This document shows, in pieces, positions 7,586-15,148 of a DNA stretch of 37,097 nt. Below the pieces are notes generated by a model. The model ran no database searches. It saw only the letters and a list, made by a program, of their open reading frames with translations, and was not told where the DNA came from. This DNA comes from an uncultured Bacteroidota bacterium. GTDB lineage: Bacteria; Bacteroidota; Bacteroidia; Chitinophagales; Chitinophagaceae. Position numbers and translations under genes: made by a program. Within the stretch, counting starts at the first letter, position 1. Each line of letters opens with the position of its first letter. The stretch covers positions 1 to 37,097 of the forward strand of contig CAISOH010000451.1 of assembly GCA_903887005.1 (NCBI GenBank), read 5' to 3'.

Positions 7586-7858
7586 TGGTGAAATTAGAAT
7601 ATTATTGTAATTATTCTAATATTAAAAATGTTAGTGCGCAAGGAAAGCGAAGGAAAAGCGCAAAAGTGCGCAAGGAATGCGCAAAAAAAACAGGTATTTT
7701 TTAAGCTATTTCATTGATTATCAATTACAAACTCTTTTTCATCACCCTAAAAAAATTTTTAAATGATAAATTGCGCAAAAACAGTAAAACTAAATATCAA
7801 TTATTAGCCCTGCCTTTCTGTATTTTAACACAAAAAATGATAATTGCTGAGGTCTTAG

Positions 7859-7890
7859 GGTGTCCCAACCTTTTTCCGGTGTGGGACACC
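7859..7890. repeat. 9-bp inverted repeat GGTGTCCCA / TGGGACACC
   Basis: Perfect 9-bp arms (7859-7867 and 7882-7890) around a 14-base loop containing CTTTTTCC. It lies 55 bases past the end of the minus-strand lipoprotein gene. There is no T-run directly after either arm, so it is not a standard intrinsic terminator. It resembles an intergenic palindromic repeat. Confidence 0.6.
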
Positions 7891-7944
7891 TACGCAGAAT
7901 ATAGCTAACTAATTTTTTGCTATATAAATAATTATCGAACACAT

Positions 7945-8523
7945 CTATTTACTCCACAACGAAGGATTGCTGCCATCGTTAGAAAAATAACCATAGTCGT
8001 TAACTAATGTTGTGATTGAATTTGTAACCACATAACTCAAAAATATTCTCCCGTTTTTACCACCTGTCAAATCTGAATATATATAGCCCATTCCAAATAC
8101 CTGTTTGCCCTGGTCTGCCTGGCTAAGTATATAAATGGTATCGCGCGATACATATCCTTTGATGGGGTTGAGAAAGTAGTTGTTGAAATTCCGGATAACA
8201 ACATCATAGATATTTGTCCCCGCCTGGATATTGACAGCATATTGCGCAGCACCGGAGCGGCTGCCTTTTTCAGATACACTCCAGTTGCCAATAAATTTTG
8301 GCCTGGACTCAACTTCACAGGTCGTGTCTTCATAACCGAGTGGGCATAAGCAGATATAATGAAAGCTATCAACAATACCGCCATTTGCGCATACCGGGTA
8401 TCGTTTAATAACATCAGGAACGTATTGATTGTTGCCTTTATTACATGAGGTACTGGTTTCTGTGATAAATAAAGCAAGAAATACGATGCCGGTATTTAAT
8501 ATTGATTTAATAGAACGTATCAT
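7945..8523 (-). CDS. EGF-like domain lipoprotein, paralogue 1
   Basis: 192 residues from the ATG at 8523 (MIRSIKSILNTGIVFLALFI...). A TTG 15 bases upstream could extend it but is less likely. A hydrophobic signal ends at TSTSC, a relaxed lipobox. An EGF-like module follows (CANGGIVDSFHYICLCPLGYEDTTCE; the Cys spacing ends in CxC...GY....C), then a domain of about 120 residues beginning FIGNWSVSEKGS. The same architecture occurs in the next gene, and the two mature domains align along their length, including identical GNWSV, TxVNDxGY and DGSN segments. Probably surface or periplasmic. I recall Bacteroidota lipoproteins in which such an EGF module precedes a beta-rich domain, but not a function. 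It has fewer Cys before the EGF module than its paralogue. Confidence 0.75.
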   Translation of the reverse strand: MIRSIKSILNTGIVFLALFITETSTSCNKGNNQYVPDVIKRYPVCANGGIVDSFHYICLCPLGYEDTTCEVESRPKFIGNWSVSEKGSRSGAAQYAVNIQAGTNIYDVVIRNFNNYFLNPIKGYVSRDTIYILSQADQGKQVFGMGYIYSDLTGGKNGRIFLSYVVTNSITTLVNDYGYFSNDGSNPSLWSK

Positions 8524-8592
8524 GAGTTGTTGCTGCAATTTAAAGGATTTAATTTATAGCGTGATTATAAATTATGAGAGCACTGGCTGTAT

Positions 8593-8623
8593 TAAAAATG
8601 CCTCCTTATTGCTAAAGAGGCAT
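8593..8623 (-). terminator. Intrinsic terminator after EGF-like lipoprotein 2
   Basis: Read on the minus strand, ATGCCTC (8623-8617) and GAGGCAT (8604-8598) form a perfect 7-bp stem with a 12-base loop, followed by TTTTTAAT. It lies 25 bases after the stop of the minus-strand gene ending at 8648, so the two lipoprotein genes are probably separate transcription units. Confidence 0.65.
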
Positions 8624-8647
8624 ATAATAGTGTTTTGGAAAATATGC

Positions 8648-9196
8648 TTATTTATTCCACATAGATGCATTACTGCCATCAGGTGCGTAATAACCAAAGT
8701 CGTTGACAACGGTTGTTGCGGTATCAATGATTTCATATCTCATAGAGAGTCTTCCAAATTGTCCGTAAGTTACGTCTGTATATATAAATCCTATACCGAA
8801 CAGTACTTTACCCTGGTATTCCTGGTTAGGAATATAAAGGGTATCACCGGCAATGTAGCCATGAATAGGTGTAAGAAAATAATTGTAAAAATTATTTATG
8901 GATACATCCGTGATAAGAGATCCTCTTACTATACTGAGCGGGTATTGTGCAGCTTCTGTAAGGCTGCCTTTTTCAAAAACACTCCAGTTGCCAATAAATT
9001 TATCTCTTGAAATAGTTTCGCAATTAGAGCCTTCATATCCTGACGGACAAATACAACCACCGCTATTGCAAACACCTCCATGAGCACATACGATAGTTTT
9101 GCATTTATCTCTGTTGCAAGAAAGATAAGTAATAGAAATAAATGCCGAAAATGTAGCAAACGCAGAAATGAGTATTGTTTTTAAAGGGGCTTTCAT
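8648..9196 (-). CDS. EGF-like domain lipoprotein, paralogue 2
   Basis: 182 residues from the ATG at 9196 (MKAPLKTILISAFATF...); an ATG six bases upstream adds only two residues. The signal sequence ends YLSC (relaxed lipobox). The EGF-like module has a full set of Cys (CKTIVCAHGGVC, GGCICPSGYEGSNCE), then FIGNWSVFEKGSLTEAAQYPLS and a beta-rich C-terminal domain shared with paralogue 1. It probably arose by tandem duplication. It ends with its own terminator. Outer-surface anchoring is inferred from the lipoprotein signal; the binding partner is unknown. Confidence 0.78.
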   Translation of the reverse strand: MKAPLKTILISAFATFSAFISITYLSCNRDKCKTIVCAHGGVCNSGGCICPSGYEGSNCETISRDKFIGNWSVFEKGSLTEAAQYPLSIVRGSLITDVSINNFYNYFLTPIHGYIAGDTLYIPNQEYQGKVLFGIGFIYTDVTYGQFGRLSMRYEIIDTATTVVNDFGYYAPDGSNASMWNK

Positions 9197-9363
9197 TAGC
9201 ATTAAAAATGTTTTTTATTAAGCGTAAAGATGAAAAAATAACTGTAAATGTACAACTAAAAAAATACAATATCACTAACTATAGCAATAAGTCATTTTTA
9301 CAAGGGATAAATATATTCCATTACTGCGATTAAACTAAAAAAAACTAAAGATATTTTTTAATT

Positions 9364-10212
9364 CTATTTTTCAATATCGGCTTTGTAAGCGTTAATGCCT
9401 TTATATATAGCCAGCGCTACATCATATTGTCCCTTATCTGAATTTAAATATGCTTCTTCTTCTATATTGGTAATAAACCCTATCTCCACCAGCACACCTG
9501 GCATCGCGCTGCCGGCTAGCACCTCAAGGCCTTTTTGCTTTACACCGAGGTCATGACGGTTTTCTTTTGCAAACTGCTCCTGTATTTTAGAGCCAAGCAT
9601 TACGCTCTTGCTCAGAAAAGCCTGCGAATATTGCGCCACTATAATAGCCGTTTGGGGGTCGTTTTCATTAAGCAGGCCGGGTTCATTGGTTACATTGTCG
9701 CTATATTCGTCAATTGCATCATTTTGTTGCCCTGAGCGGTGCAGCCCCATTACATAGGTTTCCACACCGCTTCTTGTGGTGACATGATGGCGTACACTAT
9801 GATAAATGGGTTGCCTTACGGTTTTGTGATGCTTTTTGACAGTTTTATAACCTTGCAATGTTCTTGTATAGGTGAATGGAGTGGAATTCACATGTATTGC
9901 AATAAACAAGTCCGCGTTTGCTTTATTAGCAATTTCATGCCTGTCCACTAAAGAAGGATAATCGTCAGTAGTGCGTGTATATATTACCTGCACTTGTTTC
10001 ATACTGTCTGCTAATATTTTACCAAGTTTCAGTGTTACTGCAAGGGTTATGTCTTTTTCATTTGAAATAGCGCCCTGGGCGCCTATGTCTTTTCCGCCAT
10101 GCCCCGCGTCAATGACCACTTTAGTAATTTTCTTCCCTTTAGCCGGCAGCAAAATTGGTAAAACGGTTAATAATATGAGTAGTATGGATTTAATGCGCAT
10201 AATATATTTCAC
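9364..10212 (-). CDS. N-acetylmuramoyl-L-alanine amidase (Amidase_3)
   Basis: 282 residues: a signal peptide (residues 1 to about 24, ILLILLTVLPILLPA), then a complete zinc amidase domain. Visible zinc ligands are His38 in DAGHGG, Glu52 in NEKD and His107 in IAIHVNS, with the catalytic Glu in PGVLVEIGF near the C-terminus. The enzyme cleaves the bond between N-acetylmuramic acid and the stem peptide in the periplasm, for daughter-cell separation or turnover. An insert of about 60 residues, rich in His and basic residues (TVKKHHKTVRQPIYHSVRHH), sits between the second His and the catalytic Glu; it occupies the place where AmiC-type enzymes carry a regulatory helix. A second start at Met5 (10200) is equally possible. 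It is divergent from lptD with a gap of about 100 bases. Confidence 0.93.
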   Translation of the reverse strand: MKYIMRIKSILLILLTVLPILLPAKGKKITKVVIDAGHGGKDIGAQGAISNEKDITLAVTLKLGKILADSMKQVQVIYTRTTDDYPSLVDRHEIANKANADLFIAIHVNSTPFTYTRTLQGYKTVKKHHKTVRQPIYHSVRHHVTTRSGVETYVMGLHRSGQQNDAIDEYSDNVTNEPGLLNENDPQTAIIVAQYSQAFLSKSVMLGSKIQEQFAKENRHDLGVKQKGLEVLAGSAMPGVLVEIGFITNIEEEAYLNSDKGQYDVALAIYKGINAYKADIEK

Positions 10213-10257
10213 AAAAGATTAAATATTGCAAATACTGAAACGTCGCCTTCAAATGGT

Positions 10258-10265
10258 TATTTTTG
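10258..10265 (+). promoter_or_regulatory. Candidate -7 box for lptD (TATTTTTG)
   Basis: TATTTTTG fits TAnnTTTG and would place the transcript start near 10272. This argues that the real lptD start is the ATG at 10313, rather than the longest-frame start at 10226. No good -33 TTTG is found at the right distance. Confidence 0.4.
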
Positions 10266-10312
10266 CTACGTTCATGAACCTGCGCGGTAAATTTATTCCA
10301 AAAATTTCATCA

Positions 10313-12988
10313 ATGCGTTGCTTTACACTCTGTATCGCAATCATTTTTATATTCTTTATAACAAATAAGGGATTTTGTCAATCGGAAATTTCACATACTA
10401 TTTCTGCCAATGGTATCATAAAAGACAGTATAAAAACTGACACTTCTATAGTAGTTAATGACAGTTTCAAAAAAGACAGCCTTTCAGTAAATGATAGTTT
10501 AGGAAAAAACAGGACTGCAATCGTTTCGGATTCATCTAAAAGAAAGCATCTGGAGGAATCCTTAGGGATAAAAATATCAAAAGATGCTTTACCCTCTGTT
10601 GTTAAGTCAGAGTCAAGAGACTCGGCAGTAATGGATATGCAGCACAATATTTTCTACTTATATGGAAAAGCACAGGTAAATTACGAAGACCTGAAACTGA
10701 ATGCAGGCCAGGTAACTTATGCGCAATCAAGTAATATAGTATCTGCAGCGCCTTATGAAGCAGCTAAGGATACTTCTGAAAAGCAAACATTCCAGCAGGG
10801 CAAGGAGAAATTAATTTTCGACTCCATGCAGTATAATTTCAAAAGCAAACGTGCTATTGTAAGGAATGTGCATACGCAATATGGTGAAGGCTTTATGCAT
10901 AGCGAGCAGGTAAAAAGAAATCCCGACCAGACCATTTTTGGCTCTCATAGCGTATATACGACCTGCGCGCTTGATACACCTCACTTTGGCATATTGGCGA
11001 AAAAAATAAAAGTAATTCCCGGCCGGTTGATTGTATCAGGCCCCGCCAACTTATGTATAGAAGGAGTGCCTACACCATTGTGGGTGCCCTTTGGCTTATT
11101 CCCGGTATCCGAAAAACAGAAGTCTGGTTTTGTTTTGCCTACATATACTATAGAACAGTCCAGAGGGCTTGGGTTACTTAACGGAGGTTATTACTCCTAC
11201 ATTAATGATCATGTGGACCTGCTCACGCAGGCGAATATCTTTTCAAAAGGAAGTTATGGCGTCAGCGGGATCAGCAACTACAATAATATTTATCATTATA
11301 GCGGGGGAGTTAATTTTTCATACGCTTATAATAAGACAGGAGAAGATTTTGAACCCGGAGGTGCTAAACCAACAAAAGATTTTATGCTCAACTGGCGTCA
11401 CCAGTCGGACGGTAAATCAGTACCCGGGCAAAGCTTTAACGCATCAGTTCAGGCGGGCACTTCTTCCTACTATTCGAATAATAGTTACGATCCTAACCAG
11501 ATAATGCAAAACCAATTCCAATCAAATATCAGTTATTCGAAAAGCTGGCAGGGAACGCCATTGGGACTGACAATAAGCGCTTTGCATAACCAGAATACTG
11601 CTAACAAACAGATTAATGTAACGTTGCCGGATATAAACTTCCATGTAACACAGATTAATCCATTTCAAAGCAAAAATGAGGTAGGCACTCATTGGTATGA
11701 TAAAATAACCACGAGCTATACAGTGGACATGCTTAACAGGACTACGTTTTATGACAGCACATTCAGTTTTAAAAATATCGCATTTAACAATTTTCAGTCA
11801 GGAGTCCATCATTCAGTGCCTGTAAGTGCTTCTTATACCATTCTGAGATATATAAATATGTCGTTCAACGTCAACTACAATGAATATTGGCTTACAGATA
11901 AGCTTTACCAGCAGTATAGTGATGCAGATAGGAAAATGGACAGCATAGATACACATGGTTTTTATACTGCGAGGGAATTCGATGCCGGGGTCAGTTTTTC
12001 TACACGTATATATGGTATGAAGCTCTTTAAAAAAGGTAGCCTGCGTGGAATCCGGCATGTGATTACACCTAATATCGGGCTGAGCTATCATCCTGATTTT
12101 GGCGCACCGCCTTTTAATTATTATTACCGCCAGCGCACCGACAGTTTGAATAATTACAGCTACCAGTCACCCTACGTTACCTCTATAGTAGGTACGCCGC
12201 CGTTGGGGAAATCAGGCCAGGTAAATTTTGGGCTCAACAATAATCTGCAGATAAAGGTTAAATCTTCAAAAGATACTGTTTCAGGGTATAAAAATATTAC
12301 ATTGATAGATGCCTTTGGAGTTACCTCTGCTTATAATGCCGCTGCCGATTCTTTTAAATGGGGTAATATTTCTGTTAACTTTCGTACTAATGTACTTGAC
12401 AAGATAAGTATCACTTCTACCGCTATTTTCGACCCTTATGCATTTGATTATGACCTGGGCAGGCGATTGCAGCAAACTATGGAGGATAAGGGTTTTGGGT
12501 TAGCCCGGTTTAGCAGCGCTTCATTAGCGCTTGGCTCCAACTTTCATTCAAAACCCGTAGGCGGAGCCAATAATCCTACCAATAGTGAGGAATATGCAAG
12601 GATAATGCGAAATGCGGGTTATAATGATTATGTGGACTTTAATATTCCCTGGAGCCTGAATTTCAGTTATTCATTGAATGCCACCAATAGTTATTCTTAT
12701 TTAAAACGGGATACTGTCATTTTTACTCAAACCTTAATGTTCCAGGGAGAACTCCAGGTAACAAAGAGATGGAAACTCAATGTAAGCAGCGGTTATAATT
12801 TCGAGTTGCATCAATTGGTATCAACTTCCATTGATGTTTACCGCGATTTGCATTGTTGGGCGATGCACTTGCAAACGATTCCTTTTGGTCCGCGTAAAAG
12901 CTATAGCTTCACGCTCAACGTTAAATCTGCAATATTGCAAGACCTGAAGTTATTGAAAAGAAGGGATTACAGGGATTCGCCGAATTAG
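10313..12988 (+). CDS. lptD: LPS assembly protein LptD (outer membrane)
   Basis: 891 residues from the ATG at 10313, chosen because it gives a clean signal peptide (MRCFTLCIAIIFIFFITNKGFCQ) and lies just after a -7-like box. The frame is open further upstream, to 10226. Mature residues about 25-85 are a Ser/Asp/Lys-rich linker with repeated VNDS-type units. The OstA/LptA-like domain follows (NIFYLYGKAQVNYEDLKLNAGQVTY), then a long beta-barrel region with many Tyr/Phe/Ser strands and the conserved HVITPNIGLSYHPDF segment. In complex with LptE it inserts lipopolysaccharide or lipooligosaccharide into the outer leaflet. The length fits the Bacteroidota form, which is larger than the 784-residue E. 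coli protein. It is followed after 105 bases by the E2 gene on the same strand. Confidence 0.9.
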   Translation: MRCFTLCIAIIFIFFITNKGFCQSEISHTISANGIIKDSIKTDTSIVVNDSFKKDSLSVNDSLGKNRTAIVSDSSKRKHLEESLGIKISKDALPSVVKSESRDSAVMDMQHNIFYLYGKAQVNYEDLKLNAGQVTYAQSSNIVSAAPYEAAKDTSEKQTFQQGKEKLIFDSMQYNFKSKRAIVRNVHTQYGEGFMHSEQVKRNPDQTIFGSHSVYTTCALDTPHFGILAKKIKVIPGRLIVSGPANLCIEGVPTPLWVPFGLFPVSEKQKSGFVLPTYTIEQSRGLGLLNGGYYSYINDHVDLLTQANIFSKGSYGVSGISNYNNIYHYSGGVNFSYAYNKTGEDFEPGGAKPTKDFMLNWRHQSDGKSVPGQSFNASVQAGTSSYYSNNSYDPNQIMQNQFQSNISYSKSWQGTPLGLTISALHNQNTANKQINVTLPDINFHVTQINPFQSKNEVGTHWYDKITTSYTVDMLNRTTFYDSTFSFKNIAFNNFQSGVHHSVPVSASYTILRYINMSFNVNYNEYWLTDKLYQQYSDADRKMDSIDTHGFYTAREFDAGVSFSTRIYGMKLFKKGSLRGIRHVITPNIGLSYHPDFGAPPFNYYYRQRTDSLNNYSYQSPYVTSIVGTPPLGKSGQVNFGLNNNLQIKVKSSKDTVSGYKNITLIDAFGVTSAYNAAADSFKWGNISVNFRTNVLDKISITSTAIFDPYAFDYDLGRRLQQTMEDKGFGLARFSSASLALGSNFHSKPVGGANNPTNSEEYARIMRNAGYNDYVDFNIPWSLNFSYSLNATNSYSYLKRDTVIFTQTLMFQGELQVTKRWKLNVSSGYNFELHQLVSTSIDVYRDLHCWAMHLQTIPFGPRKSYSFTLNVKSAILQDLKLLKRRDYRDSPN

Positions 12989-13050
12989 GAGAAGTTTCAA
13001 TTTCATAAATCAAATATCAAAAATGCTTTTACTTTTGCCCTTCAATTGAT

Positions 13051-13058
13051 TATTTTTG
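13051..13058 (+). promoter_or_regulatory. Candidate -7 box for the E2 gene (TATTTTTG)
   Basis: TATTTTTG at 13051-13058 lies 36 bases before the ATG. A second match, TACTTTTG, lies at 13030-13037. Neither has a well-placed -33 TTTG, so either could be the start signal. Confidence 0.35.
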
Positions 13059-13093
13059 CAAGGTTCCAATTTTAAAATTAATAAATCATAATT

Positions 13094-14458
13094 ATGGCGA
13101 TCGTTGATCTTGTAATGCCAAAAATGGGGGAAAGTATAATGGAAGCTACTGTGCTGAAATGGCATAAGATGCCCGGCGACCCTATAAAAATGGATGAAAA
13201 TTTGCTCGATATCGCTACAGATAAAGTGGATAGCGAAGTGCCATCTACCGTAGCAGGCGTTGTTACCGAATTGCTTTATAAGGTAAATGATGTAGTGCCT
13301 GTAGGCGCAGTAATAGCCAGAGTAGATGCTGGTGGTATATCGCCAGCAGGGGCGACACCCGCCGCCGAAACGCAGACGCAGCAACAGATGCCGAAGCTCC
13401 AGCCCATAATACCTCTGTACCAGCCTGCGGCTCCATCAATGGGAGAAGGTAACAATGCAAGATTTTTTTCTCCCCTTGTTCTCAATATTGCCGGTCAGAA
13501 TGGCGTTAGCATGGCTGAAATGGAAAATATTCCCGGTACCGGTAATGAAGGTAGAGTAACCAAAAAGGACATACTGAATTATGTAGCTAACCGGGGTAGT
13601 GCAAAAGCACCCCAAACGGAGCAAATGCAGCAGCCTCCTGTAGTTGTACCTCCTGTTCCTGTACAAGTGTCTCCCGCTCCAGCAGTTAATATTCCTGCCC
13701 CTGCTCCATATACTCCTTCAGTAGCTCCGCCTTCTGTTTCGGTGAGCGGCAATGTAGAGATTATAGAAATGGACAGGATGCGCAAACTTATAGCTGAACA
13801 CATGGTGCGCAGCAAGGCTACCTCTCCCCATGTAACCAGCTTTACAGAAGCCGACGTTACCAATATAGTAAAGTGGAGGGATAAGGTAAAGGGGACATTT
13901 GAACAGAAATTTGGCGAGAAGATCACTTATACGCCAATATTCTTTGAGGCAATAGTAAACTGTATCCGTAAATTCCCATTGATAAACTGCAGCCTTGATG
14001 GAGACAGGATTATTCTGAAAAAAGATATTAATATCGGAATGGCTGCCGCATTGCCGGGCGGTAATCTTATAGTACCAGTCATTAAAAACGCGGATACCAA
14101 AAACCTTATTGGCCTCACTAAAGATGTAAATGCCCTTGCGAATGCAGCGCGCAATAATAAGCTTAAAGCCGACGATACGCAGGGCGGTACTTTTACTGTA
14201 ACTAATGTAGGTACCTTCGGCAGCCTGATGGGCACGCCAATCATTAATCAACCACAGGTAGCCATACTTGCTGTAGGCGCTATTAAAAAGCGGCCTATGG
14301 TAATGGAAACTGAAGAAGGCGATGTAATTGCTATCCGTCACATGATGTATCTATCACTCAGTTATGACCACCGGATCGTTGATGGTTCTTTGGGTGCCAG
14401 CTTTCTTACCGCGGTAGCCAATGAACTGGAAGCTTTTGATAAGAACAGGGAGGTTTAA
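13094..14458 (+). CDS. Dihydrolipoamide acyltransferase, E2 of a 2-oxoacid dehydrogenase complex
   Basis: 454 residues in three parts. A lipoyl domain (about residues 1-78) has Lys44 in DKVDSE as the lipoylated residue. The E3/E1-binding domain (about 115-155) contains FFSPLVLNIAGQNG and IPGTGNEGRVTKKDI. The catalytic acyltransferase domain (about 220-454) has the active-site LSYDHRIVDG (His426, Asp430). Pro/Ala/Val-rich linkers separate the domains (about 79-112 and 160-215). It transfers acyl groups from E1 to CoA. Substrate class (pyruvate, 2-oxoglutarate or branched-chain 2-oxoacids) cannot be fixed: no E1 or E3 gene is nearby, and the DKVDSEVPS lipoyl motif is most like the branched-chain/unspecified group. 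A strong terminator follows at 14531. Confidence 0.92.
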   Translation: MAIVDLVMPKMGESIMEATVLKWHKMPGDPIKMDENLLDIATDKVDSEVPSTVAGVVTELLYKVNDVVPVGAVIARVDAGGISPAGATPAAETQTQQQMPKLQPIIPLYQPAAPSMGEGNNARFFSPLVLNIAGQNGVSMAEMENIPGTGNEGRVTKKDILNYVANRGSAKAPQTEQMQQPPVVVPPVPVQVSPAPAVNIPAPAPYTPSVAPPSVSVSGNVEIIEMDRMRKLIAEHMVRSKATSPHVTSFTEADVTNIVKWRDKVKGTFEQKFGEKITYTPIFFEAIVNCIRKFPLINCSLDGDRIILKKDINIGMAAALPGGNLIVPVIKNADTKNLIGLTKDVNALANAARNNKLKADDTQGGTFTVTNVGTFGSLMGTPIINQPQVAILAVGAIKKRPMVMETEEGDVIAIRHMMYLSLSYDHRIVDGSLGASFLTAVANELEAFDKNREV

Positions 14459-14530
14459 TTAAGTCGGAGTAATCGAAATGAATATTCCCGGATAACTATA
14501 GTAATTTTTAATCAAAAATAATAGCAAAAC

Positions 14531-14562
14531 AGCCTGCAATAACACATTGCAGGCTATTATTT
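14531..14562 (+). terminator. Intrinsic terminator after the E2 gene
   Basis: AGCCTGCAAT (14531-14540) and ATTGCAGGCT (14546-14555) form a perfect 10-bp stem with a 5-base loop, followed by ATTATTTTG. It ends the lptD-E2 direction of transcription. Confidence 0.8.
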
Positions 14563-15148
14563 TGTTCTCTGTTCAGAAGTACCTTTTTGTCTTTTGATGC
14601 GTGATAAAATTTCAATAAAAAAAATGATTTGCAAATCAGTACTTTTTCAATAAAAAAATAGTAAATTACGCTCTTGGCTTTTTGAAAATAATTTCGGTTT
14701 AGTGTGTGTGTTATAAATAATAACGACATTAAAATCCGCTCCTGGCGGGCATTACAAGGTGATTATTATTTAATTGCCAAGAAAAAATGAAATTGTAAGA
14801 TAAAAGCTCTGAGATATTGTGTAGATTTATGCGACCTTTTTTTACACAGCAAAAAAAGCACCAAACTTTCCAACCCTCAATCTGTAAGTTTTAGTAAACA
14901 AACAATAGCAAAATGATTTTTTTTTTCAACAAAATGTTAGCAATTTCGTTCTCCCGCTTTTAAAAAGCAGAAAACACTGATTATTGGTGAAAATGAGCGG
15001 AGAAATTGAACATAATAAAGTGATTTTTTAGTAAGGGAATTTACAATGTCCCTGTAAGTGAAATTAAAAATTTCGTGAGCAAAAAATTTGTTAGTTTCAG
15101 TGCCTGTAATAATAATTTGAGTTAACTTGATGAACGTTGTTTCATAAT
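14563..15148. other. Long AT-rich region upstream of dnaA
   Basis: Almost 600 bases without a convincing ORF on either strand. It must contain the dnaA promoter. A possible pair is TTTG at 15087-15090 and TAATTTG at 15113-15119, but the second lacks one base of the consensus. There are A/T-runs (14931-14939, 14841) and one good DnaA-box match at 14840-14848. A replication origin next to dnaA is possible, but I do not see the cluster of boxes that would support it. Confidence 0.5.
14840..14848 (+). promoter_or_regulatory. Single DnaA-box-like 9-mer (TTTTACACA)
   Basis: Matches the relaxed consensus TTWTNCACA. It lies about 300 bases before dnaA and could take part in autoregulation. A single match in AT-rich DNA is weak evidence. 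Confidence 0.3.

Larger units (their letters stand above)
7489..7944. other. Gene-poor AT-rich region with short repeats
   Basis: No convincing gene. Contents: a promoter-like pair (7554-7585), an AT-rich inverted repeat (TTAGAATA 7594-7601 with TATTCTAA 7612-7619), a direct repeat GTGCGCAAGGAA (7634-7645 and 7666-7677), a 29-codon basic ORF at 7629-7718 and a 64-codon ORF at 7714-7908 that runs through a hairpin. Neither ORF has a recognisable family. Confidence 0.5.

Noticed and set aside
7714-7908. 64-codon plus-strand ORF in the gene-poor region
   Set aside because: Runs through the GGTGTCCCA hairpin, has no recognisable domain and no clear start signal.
10226-10312. 29-codon upstream extension of lptD
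   Set aside because: The extension precedes a clean signal peptide and contains the -7-like box, so the later ATG is preferred.
14508-14729. 73-codon minus-strand ORF upstream of dnaA
   Set aside because: It reads through the E2 terminator hairpin and is low in complexity; regarded as chance.
15087-15119. dnaA promoter TTTG-N22-TAATTTG
   Set aside because: The -7 part lacks a base of the consensus and the spacing is long; mentioned only as a possibility in the region entry.
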